NCBI RefSeq assembly: GCF_015832195.1
Contig: NC_052019.1
Coordinates: forward strand, 2,093,685 to 2,157,684
Reading direction: 5' to 3'
DNA from: Motacilla alba alba
Lineage: Eukaryota > Chordata > Aves > Passeriformes > Motacillidae
DNA length: 64,000 nt
Below, piece after piece: positions 1-63,569 of the stretch. A program made the position numbers and the translations under genes. Numbering within the stretch: the first letter of the stretch is position 1; each line of letters opens with the position of its first letter. Under the pieces are notes generated by a model that was given only the letters and a program-made list of their open reading frames with translations, ran no database searches and had not been told where the DNA came from.

Positions 1-51986
<51,986 letters not shown>

Positions 51987-52420
51987 GCACGTGCATCCTG
52001 AATGTTCCTGTCCTTATGTCAGGAACCAAAAATGCTGTTTTGTCCTTCTGGCTCACAAGAAATCGAGTGAAATGTCTGTTTTCAGCACTCCTTCCCAAAC
52101 TAAGGGATGGTTCCCCTGAGGTTGGCATTTAACACGGTAACTGCTTAGCTGTTTGTACTGTCAGGATTGCTTCCACTTCACCCTAATTCCAGACTGTACA
52201 AAGCATCACCTGGAATCTCTGGCTTGTGGTGGAAACGTGGGAAAAAGAAGAAGAAGGAGGAGAAAAGAAGCAAAACTGGATTTATTTCCTAAAAAAAGGT
52301 CAGAATGTAATTGTGGAATTGGGCCATGGTGCAGATATCAAACAATTCCTGGGTGTCCCTTGGAAATCGTTGCACAGGAGCATCGATGGTCAGTGGGGGA
52401 GTTCAGGATGTGGGATTGGG

Positions 52421-54345
52421 GTTCCCAAAGCGAGAAATGGGGGAACAGACTCGGAAGAGTCCCCAATCCCAGAACTGTTTGGGTGTTCCTGACGCAAAAA
52501 ATGGGGGAACAATTTAAAAAAGTAAGAGAGTCCCTAATCCCACAGTTGCTGGTGTTTTCCCAAAGTGAGAAATGGGGGAACGAGGGGAACAACTCAGTTC
52601 TGAGTCCCTAAACAACAGCTGTTGAGATGTTCCCAAAGCGAGAAATGGGGGAACAGTGGGGAAAACTCAGAACTGAGTCCCTAATCAGCAGCTGTTGGGG
52701 TGTTCCCAAAGCGAGAAATGGGGGAACAGTGGGGAAAACTCACAATTGGGTCCCTGATCCCACAGCTCGTGGTGTGTTCCCAAAGTGAGAAATGAGGGAA
52801 CACTTTCTCAGAGTTCCTAATCCCACAGCATCTGGGCTGTTCCCAAAGCGAGAAATGGGGGAACAGTGGGGAAAACTCAGGACTAAGTCCCTAATCAGCA
52901 GCTGTTGGTGTATTCCCAAAGTGAGAAATGGGGGAACACTTCTCTGAGTCCCTAATCCCACAGCTCTTGGTGCGTTCCCAAAGCGAGAAATGGGGGAACA
53001 GTGGGGGTAACTCTGAAGAGCTCCTGATCCCAGAGCTGTTGGTGTGTTCCCAAAGCAAGAAATGGGGGAATGATTCAAAAATTTAGAATCCCTGAATCTG
53101 CAGCTGTTGGGATGTTCCCAAAGCGAGAAATGGGGGAACAGTGGGGAAAACTCAGAACTGAGTCCCTAATCCCAGAGCTGCTGGGGCATTCCCAAAGTGA
53201 AAAGTGTGGAAACAGTGGGAACAACTCAGAGAGTCCCTAATCCCAGAGCTGTCAGGGTGTTCCCAAAGCGAGAAATGGGGGAACAATGGGAAAAACTCAA
53301 CTGAGTCCCTAATCCCAGAGCTGTCAGGGTGTTCCCAAAGCGAGAAATGGGGGAACAATGGGAAGAACTCAGAACTGGGTCCCTGATCCCACAGCTTTCA
53401 GAGAGTTCCCAAAGCAAGAAATGGGGCAATGGGAAAAGCTCAGATGGGCACCTAATCCCACAGTTCTTGCTGTGTTCCCAAAGCGAGAAATGGGGGAACA
53501 ATGGGAAAAATTCAGAATTGAGTCCCTAATTCCAGAGCTGTTGTTGTGTTCTCAAAGCAAGAAATGGGAGAATGATTCAAAAATTTAGAATCCCTGAATC
53601 TGCAGCTGTTGGGATGTTCCCAAAGCGAGAAATGGGGGAACAATGGGAAGAACTCAGAACTGAGTCCCTAATCCCAGAGCTGTCAGGATGTTCCCAGAGT
53701 GAGAAATGGGGGAACAAAACCTCAGAACTGAGTCCCTAATTAGCAGTTGTTGGTATGTTCCCAAAGCGAGAAATGGGGGAACAGTGGGGAAAACTCAGAA
53801 CTGAGTCCCTAATCCCAGAGCTGCTGGGGCATTCCCAAAGTGAAAAATGTGGAAACAGTGGGAACAACTCAGAGAGTCCCTAATCCCAGAGCTGTCAGGG
53901 CGTTCCCAAAGCGAGAAATGGGGGAACAATGGGAAGAACTCAGAACAGAGTCCCTAATCCCAGAGCTGTCAGAGAGTTCCCAAAGTGAGAAATTGAGGAA
54001 TAATGGGAGGAACTCAGAATTGGGTCCCTAATCCCACAGCTTTCAAAGAGTTCCCAAAGCAAGAAATGGGGGAACACTTTCTGAGTCCCTAATCCCAGAG
54101 CTGTTAAGATGTTCCCAAAGTGAAAAATGGGGGAACAAGTGAGGAAAACTCAGAACTGAGTCCCTGATCCCACAGCTGTTGTTGTGTTCCCAAAGCGAGA
54201 AATGGGGGAACGCTTTCCAGAGTCCCTAATCCCAGAGCTGTTAGGGCAATCCCAAAGGGAAAATTGTGGAAACAGTGGGAACAACTCAAAAAAGTCCCTA
54301 ATCCCAGAGCTGTCAGGGTGTTCCCAAAGAGAGGGATGAGGGAAC
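52421..54345 (+). repeat. About 28-copy tandem repeat (about 70-bp unit) with hairpin-forming units, in probable 3' UTR
   Basis: The typical unit contains gttcccaaagcgagaaatgg followed by gggaacagtgg, then aactcagaactgagtcccta, then atcccagagctgttgggg. I counted about 28 occurrences of the tcccaaag-like core, with period 61-77 bp. TGTTCCC pairs with GGGAACA across a 14-nt loop, and ACTCA pairs with TGAGT across GAAC, so each typical unit offers two stems. Copies differ by substitutions and small indels, so the array is not newly made. Open frames on both strands inside it are repeat artefacts. Confidence 0.95.
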
Positions 54346-57300
54346 ACTCCCACCCCCACCTTTGCCAGGGCTCAGCCCATCTCAAACCTCAGCACAGTTT
54401 GAATCTGCACTTAAAATTCTGACTTTAAAGAAAAGCTATTTATACATTTCAGGGTGAAATCAGTGGAGAAATCTTAATTTCTTCCCAGTGCTCTCATTGG
54501 GATTCTGGAAAATATTTCCTGGCTGGCTGCAATGTGCACCTTGCTTAGATTATCCCTGGAGGATTCCTATTGCAGTCCTAAAAACTAGGCAAGGCAAGGG
54601 GGGGAATTCTTCAGCTGAAGAAATTCCTTTTCATGAAGATAAGTGATTTCCAAAGGTAAAAAATAGCAAAGGATGTTACTTGAAAGCAGCAGGAACTTGT
54701 TTGTGGAGCTTCCAGAAGAGTTTGCACGCCGTAACATTTCACTGTGCTGGTGAGAAATCAGCTTTTTAAGTACTTGCAACTGACTTTTTATAGTTCCTAA
54801 ATGATAGAACAGGAATGCTGGCAGCCTGTCCTGACTTAATTCAGTATCCTTTTAAAGGAGGCTTTATAAATCCCTGCCTGAAGGATTATAAAGTACCTTA
54901 GCAGCTACTTACAGGTAATTATTGGAGTTTATTTGAATAAGCAGATTATTGTGGCATGCACGTGTCCAGAATTTAGGTGAGAGCAGCCCAGCAGGAATTT
55001 TTTACTTTCATATTCCTTTGCCTTAGGGACAGCTCAATCTTTTACTGCAACTGCAGCTTTTCTTTCTGACCAGATGTTTGTGATACAGCAAGAAAGGGAA
55101 TAAAAATCTCTTGCAGGACGCTTAAAATACTTCAAATGTCTCTGCACAGCCTCATCCCGAGGCAGGAAAATGAGATTCAACCTCTGCCATCAAACCTGAG
55201 GCTAAATTAGAGTTTATGCTTTGCTAAAGAGATGTATTTTTTACCTTTGGAATATGAAATAAGTGACATTTCAGTAACCTGAAGCACATTTTAGGTGGTT
55301 TTGGTCTTCATTGCCTGTCCTGTGAGTGTTGCACAGTGCAGAGGTGGAATTCCAGGTGCTGCAGGCTGGGATAGAAATATTGATAAGATTTCATTCCTTG
55401 CTTTCCTCCTAGATTTAAAAAGCTGTCTGAATTGAAGACTTTAGTATTTTATTTTCTTTTTTTTTTTGCACACCACGAGACTTTATATAAAAACTACTTG
55501 TATCCTGTTAGAGGCCAGTAAAAGCCAGCAATTAGTTTGTGTTTTTAGGCTTTCCTGGGGTATTCCCTGGATCACAAGTGTGGAGCATCCTGATAAAGCT
55601 CGTGAGTTTTATCTATGCATGGCTAAATTTTAGTCTTAATATCCTGTAGTGCCTGTAGAGCAAAGGTAGCTAGCAGTGGGTTTGGGGGCAGGGGGGCTGC
55701 CAGGGGTTTACAACTAAATCCAGTTGGTTGCATGAAATTATTTCACAGCCCAGAATTTTTAGGAATCCCAGAATTCTGGTGGCGGCGCTGCAATAAAAAG
55801 GGGCATTAGGAAATTGAACTCCAATTGGAATTGCTTTGCCAATTAACTCGGTGTAAACCCAGCTGTTCCAGTCCCAGTTCTCTCACCTGCAAAGCCATAT
55901 TTTTAGAGTAGTGGGATGTGATGTGGGAAGAAATTCCAGGGGTTGGGACAGCAGGCACATGGTGGAGGCTTTGTCTCAACTCGTGAGTGGATACAGAGTA
56001 GATTTAAGTGCAATTGATTGATAATAGATGAAGATGCTGTAGCTGATTTGTGCTCTGCTGAACTCTTTTTAAGAACTCCAATTTGTGCAGCTCTCAAATC
56101 AAGATGGATGGGGCTTGATCCAGCTGGAATTCCAAGTCCTGCGAGCAAAAAAAAAAAAAAGGAAATAATTGGGTTGTGAGTGTGCAAATTGAGCTGTTCC
56201 TTAAAAACTGGAGCAGAAGAGCTCGGAACAAAGGCCTAGAACCCTCCTGTCCTGTGCTGCATGTGCTCTATGGTCATAGCTGTGTATTACAAAGACCTTT
56301 CACCAGACTGGTACTGGCTCAATTCATGTATTTTGGTATTGAAAGAAATTGATTACCTCAATTTTTAGCGTTTATTTTTGAACTGTGACTTTCAACAGAA
56401 CAAAGAAAAAAATAAAAAAAGAGAAAAATACCGAAATAGTGAAACTGTGACAATGGTATCCTTTAAATGTAGTAGTGCCTTGCAGATGACACCATTTATT
56501 CCCCAAATAAATGGATAAATAAATGGATGTCAGGGGTTGCACCCCCCTCTTTTTTTTTTTTTTAAAGGAAAATAACGGTTTTGGTGAAAGGACTTAAAAA
56601 TTTAACCTAGTGACAAATATTAGCACAAATGGTTAAACTGTTTAAAAGAAAACTCTTTGAGGACTGAAATGCCTGATGCTGCTGCTGCTATTGAAGAGCA
56701 GTTGCTGATTTTTTGGGAGTCGATTCTAACGATCAGCAGTGCTTTTTGAATTTTTTTTTTATTTTTATTTTTTTTTAGAAGAGTGTAACTTTTGTACTCT
56801 GGTCAGAGCTGTTTGTACTGTATGGAATCCCCAAGCCCAGGGGATTTGTTGTCCTCACTCCTTGCAAGTCAAGGTGAGGATGGAGCTACTCTGAAGGATC
56901 GAGGTTTGAACATTTTTTTTGCTACTGTATAATTAAAAAAAAAAAACCAACAACAAAAAAGCACCATTTCTAACCCACTGATGTTTGGATACAGCAAAAG
57001 TGCCATTACACCCTTCCTTTTCTCTTTTAATGTACTTGGAAAAATTTGTGTCCAGGCATTCCTGAGCTTGGGAAGTGCTGAAGAGTCCTCAAGGGGTTTC
57101 CACGCTTTGCTGACCTTTGTTAGCAGCTTGTGGTGGTGTTTTTTTCTTTCTCCTCACCGAGAATGAGTGTGATCAGAAGTTACTGAAGTTATAGGATTCA
57201 AATGTGACAAACTTAGCGGGGGAACCTTTGCAACTCGAGCTGCTCTGCAATCTGGGAGTATTTGAATTTTAAGCTGTGCAATTTGGGATTAATCCAGTTT

Positions 57301-57899
57301 TACACTTTGCAATTAACACACCGGATTGCAGGGAGGAGTTGAGTTGCACGTGAGGGTTCCCTAATAAGTTGGAATATTTTTTTTTTAAATTATTGTTATT
57401 TTTTAATTGAAACTTGTCTGAATTTGCACAGATTTAAGCTCTGGAATACGCTGGTATTCTTGAAAAGGGAAAAAAAAAATTGTGACTAGTATAGTGAATT
57501 GTGAACTGTGAGTTGGTAGAACCACAAGGTTGATCTAATCTTAGGTTGTTAAAAAATGTACCTCAGAAAGCTTGTGAGAAATCACTTCATTTTTACCCAA
57601 CAGCCAGATCCTGGTGTAACACTTCTCACTTTACAATGTGCCAAAATTCACTTTTATACTAGTTCTCAATGCTTTAATATTTGCAAGTCTAAGTTAAAAA
57701 CGTGTTATTTACAAACACTACTGTAACTTCAGTTCAGCTGAATGGTGTGATTGAAGCTTTTTGCCTCTCGTATTTATTACACAACTTGATTCAGTAAATA
57801 TAAAATTACCTTTCCATTTATTTTTGTATTGTTTTACATGTTTATACCTGCAGTTTGTGTGACTTTTACACCTGTAACTCAGATGTGATGGAAAGAACC

Positions 57900-57945
57900 A
57901 ATAAACAGTATCCATCCGCTGCCTGGCTTTGACTCCTTTAATAAA
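57900..57945 (+). terminator. Paired polyadenylation signals, probable end of DNAAF9 transcript
   Basis: Two AATAAA hexamers lie 40 bp apart (57900-57905 and 57940-57945). Downstream sequence is T-rich, with a gttgtttgt element near 58023. This is the best candidate for the distal cleavage site. Confidence 0.5.
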
Positions 57946-58694
57946 CTCACAGGTTCCTAAACTGGAAATTTTAAACTTGGAGTGGTTTTCATTTAAATTT
58001 TTTAAACTGGCAGAAAGGTGAGTTGTTTGTATTCAAATTAAAATATAAAAAAATTAAGGTTTTGTGGGGCATTTTTAGCTGCTATTTGAAGTTTAGACCT
58101 TCGTGCTTGAGCTTCTAATTGGGTAAAATTCAAACTAGAAGAAGATTCATCTGCTTTGTGCTGCTGTCTCTTGTTTCTCAGCAGCTGTGTGTGAGCATAA
58201 ATTGATATTTACAGATTTACAAATACAGGGAGGTGCTAAACCTTCCTCCTTGTGCTCGCAGAAATGAGGATGCAGCTTCAAGATCCATGGATCTCAAATC
58301 TGGCTGCCATGGAGAGGGCAATCCCACCTTACCCTTCTTTCCCTGAGGGGCTGAGCATGAATCAGATTTTTCCTGGTGAAGCTGAGCCTGCAGCTGATTT
58401 TCTGTCTCTGTTTTACATCACTTTTGCATTTTGGGGGGAGGTTTTGTGCTTGATTTGGTTTTTAGGAACGGTTTATGTAAATCCAGCCTGCTTTGCATAT
58501 TCCAGGTGTGCCCATAAAGCAGCAGCTTCTGGGGCATGGATTTTGGACTGGAATCCGGGCGTTTTCCCTTGCTGTGCAGCTGGGTTTGGCAAGAGCTCCC
58601 AGCTGGAAATCAGGAATTTGGGTGGCAGCAGGACCAGGGCAGTGCCCGTCCCCTGTGCTGGCACTGCCGGGGCACCTCCAGTGCTGGAGGTGCT

Positions 58695-58945
58695 TTTGGG
58701 GGCTCCAGAGGGGCTGGGGAAGGGTCTGGGAAGGGGCTGAGGGAGCTGGGAAGGGGCTCAGCCTGGAGAAAAGGAGGCTCAGGGGGGACCTTGTGGCTCT
58801 GCACAACTCCTGCCAGGAGGGGACAACCGGGGGGGTCGGGCTCTGCTGCCAGGGAACAGGGACAGGAGGAGAGGGAACGGCCTCAGGCTGGGCCAGGGGA
58901 GAGGGTCAGGTTGGTATTTGGGAAAACTTCTTCATGGAAAGGGTT
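58695..58945 (+). mobile_element. CR1 fragment, 3'-truncated
   Basis: ctcagcctggagaaaaggag, gctcaggggggaccttgtgg, gaacggcctcaggctgggcc and cttcatggaaagggtt follow CR1 order, but the element lacks its 3' terminus and runs into an inverted copy. Confidence 0.65.
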
Positions 58946-58954
58946 ATTACACAT

Positions 58955-59135
58955 TGCTCAGAAGCTCTCCAAGGTTACCAAGTCCAACCATTCCCCCAGC
59001 ACTGCCAAGGCCACCACTGACCATGTCCCCAGGTGTCACATCCACGTGGCTTTTAAATCCCTCAAGGGATGGGGGCTCCAACACGGCCCTGGGCAGCTGT
59101 GCCAGGGCTGGACAACCCTTTCCATGAAAAAATGG
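58955..59135 (-). mobile_element. CR1 fragment, inverted next to 58695-58945
   Basis: ggttaccaagtccaaccatt, cccagcactgccaaggccac and ggacaaccctttccatgaaa. Its right end is the complement of the right end of the preceding fragment (catggaaagggtt). Confidence 0.72.
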
Positions 59136-60174
59136 GAATTTAAAAATGCTTTGAGAGGCTTTAGATGATGGGGAACTATCTGAGTTTCATTTCCTAAGAG
59201 AGATGAGGTAGATTTTCCTGAGCATACCCCAAATCAGGGTTTTTAGTCCCGTTTCTTGCTTTTAATTGTCTCATTTTGGTCAGTCTGGTTGTATCTGGAG
59301 AGGTTTCCAGCTCTCCTTGGCTTTTCATGGGCTTCACTTCCTTCCATGTGAACTCATCTGGAATTTCTTTGCCTACGTGTCCTCCAACAAACGGTGCCTC
59401 TTTAGCTTCATAAATTACCAACCTAATTAAAATAATGAATTCCCAACAGGAATTGCATGGAAATGGGAGCACTTGTTAATTGAATAGCCCTGGGTTTGGC
59501 TCCCATTGTACACGTTCCACAAGGTGCTTGTGTGATCCCTCCTATTGAATTGGCTTAAAATAAACCTTCAGAGCAGTTTGATGTCTTGGTAGGAAAGAAA
59601 AACACCCAACAGGCAAGGCCTGGAGGATTTCAATAGCTTTAACTGCTCCAGGACAGACAGAAAAACAACAAAAACAAAAAGCATGGAAAGTAAAATGTGG
59701 GTGACCCATTCATGGCTAGGAATTCAGCAGGCACACAATGCATTGTATAGATCACTGCAAAACCTCCCCACACGAGTGAAACAGGAAATTTCTAATGGTT
59801 CAAATTGAGCCCTCGCTCAACCCCACCAAAAATCTTCCATTTTTCTGTGTTATCAAAGTTAGTTCAATATTTGCTTTATATACATCCTGTTCCGGACTTT
59901 GATTCCTCTATACAGCACCTTCCTGCCTTCTAATATCTGATTTATTGCCGAGCCCTTTTTCTTCCAAAGGTTTGGCTTTGCCTGCTTTAACTCTTTATCT
60001 TGTCAGCCTTGGCCACAGCCTTTACTTGGGCCTCTGCTGGCTTTGGGAAGCTCTGGAGAAAGGATAACAGAGGAGCTGGAAGAGAAGGAGGAGGCTATCG
60101 GGGCTGTAGGGATGGGTCACAGGATTTTTGGGACAGAGATCTGCAATATCCAAGGTGCTTGAGTGCATCAAACC

Positions 60175-60470
60175 AGAAGTTGGGACCTTAAAGATCATCC
60201 AGTTCCAACCCCCTGTCCTGGGCAGGGACACTTTCCATCATCCCAGATGGATCCAACCTGGTCTTAGGCATTCCAGGGATCCAGGGGCAGCCACAGCTGC
60301 TCTGGGCACCCTGTGCCAGGGCCTGCCCACCCTCAGAGGGAACAATTCCTTCCCAATATCCCATCCATCCCTGCCCTCTGGCAGTGGGAGCCATTCCCTG
60401 TGTCCTGTCCCTCCATCCCTTGTCCCCAGTCCCTCTCTAGCTCTCCTGGAGCCCCTTTAGGCCCTGGACG
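60175..60470 (-). mobile_element. CR1 fragment interrupted by the 39-bp minisatellite
   Basis: gggaccttaaagatcatcca, ccagggatccaggggcagcc, cttcccaatatcccatccat and agctctcctggagcccctt. The element resumes after the array at about 61476-61492 (ccttctcttctccagg). Confidence 0.87.
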
Positions 60471-61475
60471 GTGTTTGAAGGTGTCCCCAGACCCTTTAGG
60501 CCCTGGAAGGTGTTTGAAGGGGTCCCCAGACCCTTTAGGCCCTGGAAGGTGTTTGAAGGGGTCCCCAGACCCTTTAGGCCCTGGAAGGTGTTTGAAGGTG
60601 TCCCCAGACCCTTTAGTTCCTGGAACGTGTTTGAAGGTGTCCCCAGACCCTTTAGGCCCTGGAAGGTGTTTGAGGGTGTCCCCAGACCCTTTAGGCCCTA
60701 GAAGGTGTTTGAAAGTGTCCCCAGACCCTTTAGGCCCTGGTAGGTACTTGAAGGTGTCCCCAGACCCTTTAGGCCCTGGAAGGTGTTTGAAGGTGTCCCC
60801 AGACCCTTTAGTTCCTGGAACGTGTTTGAAGGTGTCCCCAGACCCTTTAGGCCCTGGAAGGTGTTTGAAAGGGTCCCCAGACCCTTTAGGCCCTGGAAAG
60901 TGCTTGAAAGGGTCCCCAGACCCTTTAGGCCCTGGAAGGTGTTTGAGGGTGTCCCCAGACCCTTTAGGCCCTGGAAGGTGTCTGAGGGTGTCCCCAGACC
61001 CTTTAGGCCCTGGAAGGTGTTTGAAGGGGTCCCCAGACCCTTTAGGCCCTGGAAGGTGTTTGAAGGTGTCCCCAGACCCTTTAGGCCCTGGAAGGTGTTT
61101 GAAGGTGTCCCCAGACCCTTTAGGCCCTGGACGGTGTTTGAGGGTGTCCCCAGACCCTTTAGGCCCTGGACGGTGTTTGAAGGTGTCCCCAGACCCTTTA
61201 GGCCCTGGAAGGTGTTTGAAGGGGTCCCCAGACCCTTTAGGCCCTGGAAGGTGTTTGAAGGGGTCCCCAGACCCTTTAGGCCCTGGAAGGTGTTTGAAGG
61301 TGTCCCCAGACCCTTTAGGCCCTGGAAGGTGTTTAAGGGTGTCCCCAGACCCTTTAGGCCCTGGAAGGTGTTTGAAGGTGTCCCCAGACCCTTTAGGCCC
61401 TGGAAGGTGTTTGAGGGTGTCCCCAGACCCTTTAGGCCCTGGAAGGTGTTTGAAGGTGTCCCCAGACCCTTCTCT
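60461..61475 (+). repeat. 39-bp x about 26 minisatellite expanded inside a CR1 copy
   Basis: The unit is ggccctggaaggtgtttgaa followed by ggtgtccccagacccttta. Its length is 13 codons and it lacks stops in several frames, so both strands show long open frames (453 residues on +, 491 on -). The left flank (ctcctggagcccctttagg) and right flank (ccttctcttctccagg) are consecutive CR1 sequence, as the ordinary CR1 at 581-960 shows, so the array is an internal expansion of CR1. Confidence 0.96.
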
Positions 61476-61899
61476 TCTCCAGGATCCAGTCTTCCCACCC
61501 GCTCCCAGCTGTGCTGCTGGATTGGGATCCCTGCCCTGCCCATGCTCTGGGGTTCTTTGCAGCCCTTGCCCATCCCAGGGAAAGGAGGAGGAAGTTCCCT
61601 GCTCCAGGTCAGGGTGGATGTCACCAGCCCTCAGGGAAGGTCGCAGAGGCAGGCTGGATGCTGAAGACTCCTGAAAGATGTGTTTCCTGGGCAACAATAG
61701 GGAATTGTGCTGTATTTCCCTGTGGAACCTCTTGAGGTAAGTGCTGGAGTTCCTCCTGTGCCAGCAGACACATCCCTCCTCCCTTTGCTGGCACAAAGGA
61801 GAGCACAAAGACAGAATTGCAAATTGTGGTGCCTCCTAAATGCCTTGAGCTGACCTGACCTGCCCCATTCCCTGTGCTCCATCCTGAATGGACCATTGG

Positions 61900-62090
61900 G
61901 ATTACAGGACAAGGGGGAATGGCTTCCCACTGCCAGAGGGCAGGGATGGATGGGAGATTGGGAAGGAATTCTGCCCTGTGAGGGTGGGGAGGCCCTGGAA
62001 TGGAATTCCCAGAGAAGCTGTGGCTGCCCCTGGATCCCTGGAAGTGTCCAAAGCCAGGTTGGACAGGACTTGGAGCCACCTGGTCTGACC
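61900..62090 (+). mobile_element. CR1 fragment, 3' end missing
   Basis: caagggggaatggcttccca, tgagggtggggaggccctgg, agagaagctgtggctgcccc, ending at ttggagccacctgg. Confidence 0.82.
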
Positions 62091-62162
62091 TGACCATGGG
62101 ATTTTTCTCTTCCTGTTTCAAACCAGGCTCAAACTGCAAGTTTCCTTCCTTAAATTGTAATG

Positions 62163-62312
62163 ATGGAATCATGGAATGGTTTGGGGTGGGAAGGGACCTC
62201 ATCCAATTCCAACCCCTGCCACGGGCAGGGACACCTCCCACTGCCCCAGGTTGCTCCAAGCCCCATCCAGCCTGGCCTTGGACACTTCCAGTGATCCAGG
62301 GGCATCCATAAC
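62163..62312 (-). mobile_element. CR1 3' end
   Basis: tggaatcatggaatggtttg through ccatccagcctggccttgga. Confidence 0.87.
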
Positions 62313-62892
62313 CATCCTGCATCCCTTCTTCTCTCACTCCACGCTGATTTAACCCCTTTAATGACTTCCCTTGGCAGGAGGGCTGAAAGGATCTGAGGCC
62401 CACAGGGATGACCCTCTCTCCCTGTGAGGAGGATGAGGCAAACACTGGAAGGAGCACACCCCAACTCCTTCTGTGCCCTCTCCATCCTCCCACATCCCCC
62501 CCCAGGATCCCATCCCATGCCTGCTGCTGGTTTCTCCTTTTTCCCTGACCTCTCCCGGCGTGTTCCCAGGAAAGTTTATTGTTAGAACTTGCACCCACCT
62601 CACCTAAGCAAACAAGCAGCGGCCAGCGGAAGGGACACCCTTCCCAAAGCCAGCCAAGCCCAAAACATTTTGTGTTTCATTTGCTTTGCAGCAGTGATTT
62701 TAATCTGCAGCACACACCAAGCCTTGCCTTTGGGAAGAGAAATCTCTCATCAGCCCTGCTCTGTCATGACCACATCCCGCTGCCAGGGATAGGGCAGGGG
62801 ACAGCAGGGCCTTTTGGATTTTAGGGGAAAATGGCATAATTCAAGGAGATTTTTTACTCCATCTTCAGAAGAAAGGAAGTTGCAGGGAATGC

Positions 62893-63085
62893 AGGGAATC
62901 ATGGAGTGGGTTGGGTTGGAAGGAATGTTAAAGATGGTTTCATTCCACCCCCTGCCATGGGCAGGGACACCTTCCACTGTCCCAGGTGGCTCCAAGCCCT
63001 GTCCAACCTGGCCTTGGACACTTCCAGGGACCCAGGGCAGCCACCCTGTGCCAGGGTCTTATAGCAAAGGGTTTCTTCCTAACAC
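62893..63085 (-). mobile_element. CR1 fragment
   Basis: gaatcatggagtgggttggg, gccatgggcagggacacctt and ggtttcttcctaacaccagt. Confidence 0.87.
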
Positions 63086-63569
63086 CAGTTGTAGGAGCCA
63101 GCCCCTCTACCTGGTGCTGAGGGACATGAGGAGGGGACAGCTCAGCATCATCCAGGATCTCCTAAACTCCATCCTGCACTCGCTGCTCCCTCTGGGATGC
63201 AGAATTCAATTTCTGGGAAGCTCCTGCTGCCTCTGGCTCCCAGACAGAGCTGAGCTCCCCCATCTGCTCTGTCTTGGCAGCAGGGGAGGGGAGGAACAAC
63301 AATCCTTTTCAATCCAAGCCTAGTGTGTGCACAAAGAGCCCTGAGGATTCCTCTGGCACAGCCCCTGGCGGGGGAAGACGGCTGCTGGAGTGGGCCAGGG
63401 AGGAGTTTTCCCCCTGTCCTGGCTCAGCCTTGATGGGATTTGGTGCTTGTTCTGACTTTTGAGATGTTAGAAAGTTTTTTTTTCCCAGCCCCGTGACCGA
63501 AGAAGTTGAGATTTGTCAGTTCTGCTTTTTAAGGTTGTTTATTTTTTCTTATTTATACATTCTTTGTCT

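Larger units (their letters stand above)
51987..57965 (+). other. DNAAF9: Probable long DNAAF9 3' UTR
   Basis: No gene or convincing polyadenylation site appears soon after the stop codon. AATAAA motifs occur at 56506-56511 and 56518-56523, and a closely spaced pair occurs at 57900-57905 and 57940-57945, the latter followed by T- and GT-rich sequence. If the distal pair is used, the 3' UTR is about 6 kb and includes the tandem array at 52421-54345. Outside the array the sequence is AT-rich with short homopolymers and no recognised transposon. Use of each site is inference. Confidence 0.5.
57966..60174. other. Intergenic, mostly unique
   Basis: Downstream of DNAAF9. It holds the inverted CR1 pair and an unassigned minus-strand open frame at 59194-59472. 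In mammals I recall SLC4A11 as the next gene on this side; I see no exon resembling it. Confidence 0.55.

Noticed and set aside
52421..54345. CRISPR-like array
   Set aside because: The repeats have no constant length or unique spacers, units are contiguous, and the context is a vertebrate gene; it is a minisatellite.
58252..58740. 162-residue open frame after an acceptor-like cgcag, as a possible exon of the next gene
   Set aside because: No recognisable homology, no matching donor, and the right part grades into CR1-rich sequence.
60313..61808. 453- and 491-residue repeat proteins as real genes
   Set aside because: The open frames come from a stop-free 39-bp repeat inside a CR1 element, and overlapping frames are open on both strands; nothing points to transcription.
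61621..62598. 325-residue minus-strand open frame
   Set aside because: It runs across two CR1 fragments and intervening sequence, with CR1-type translations (GCPWITGSVQGQAGWGLEQP).
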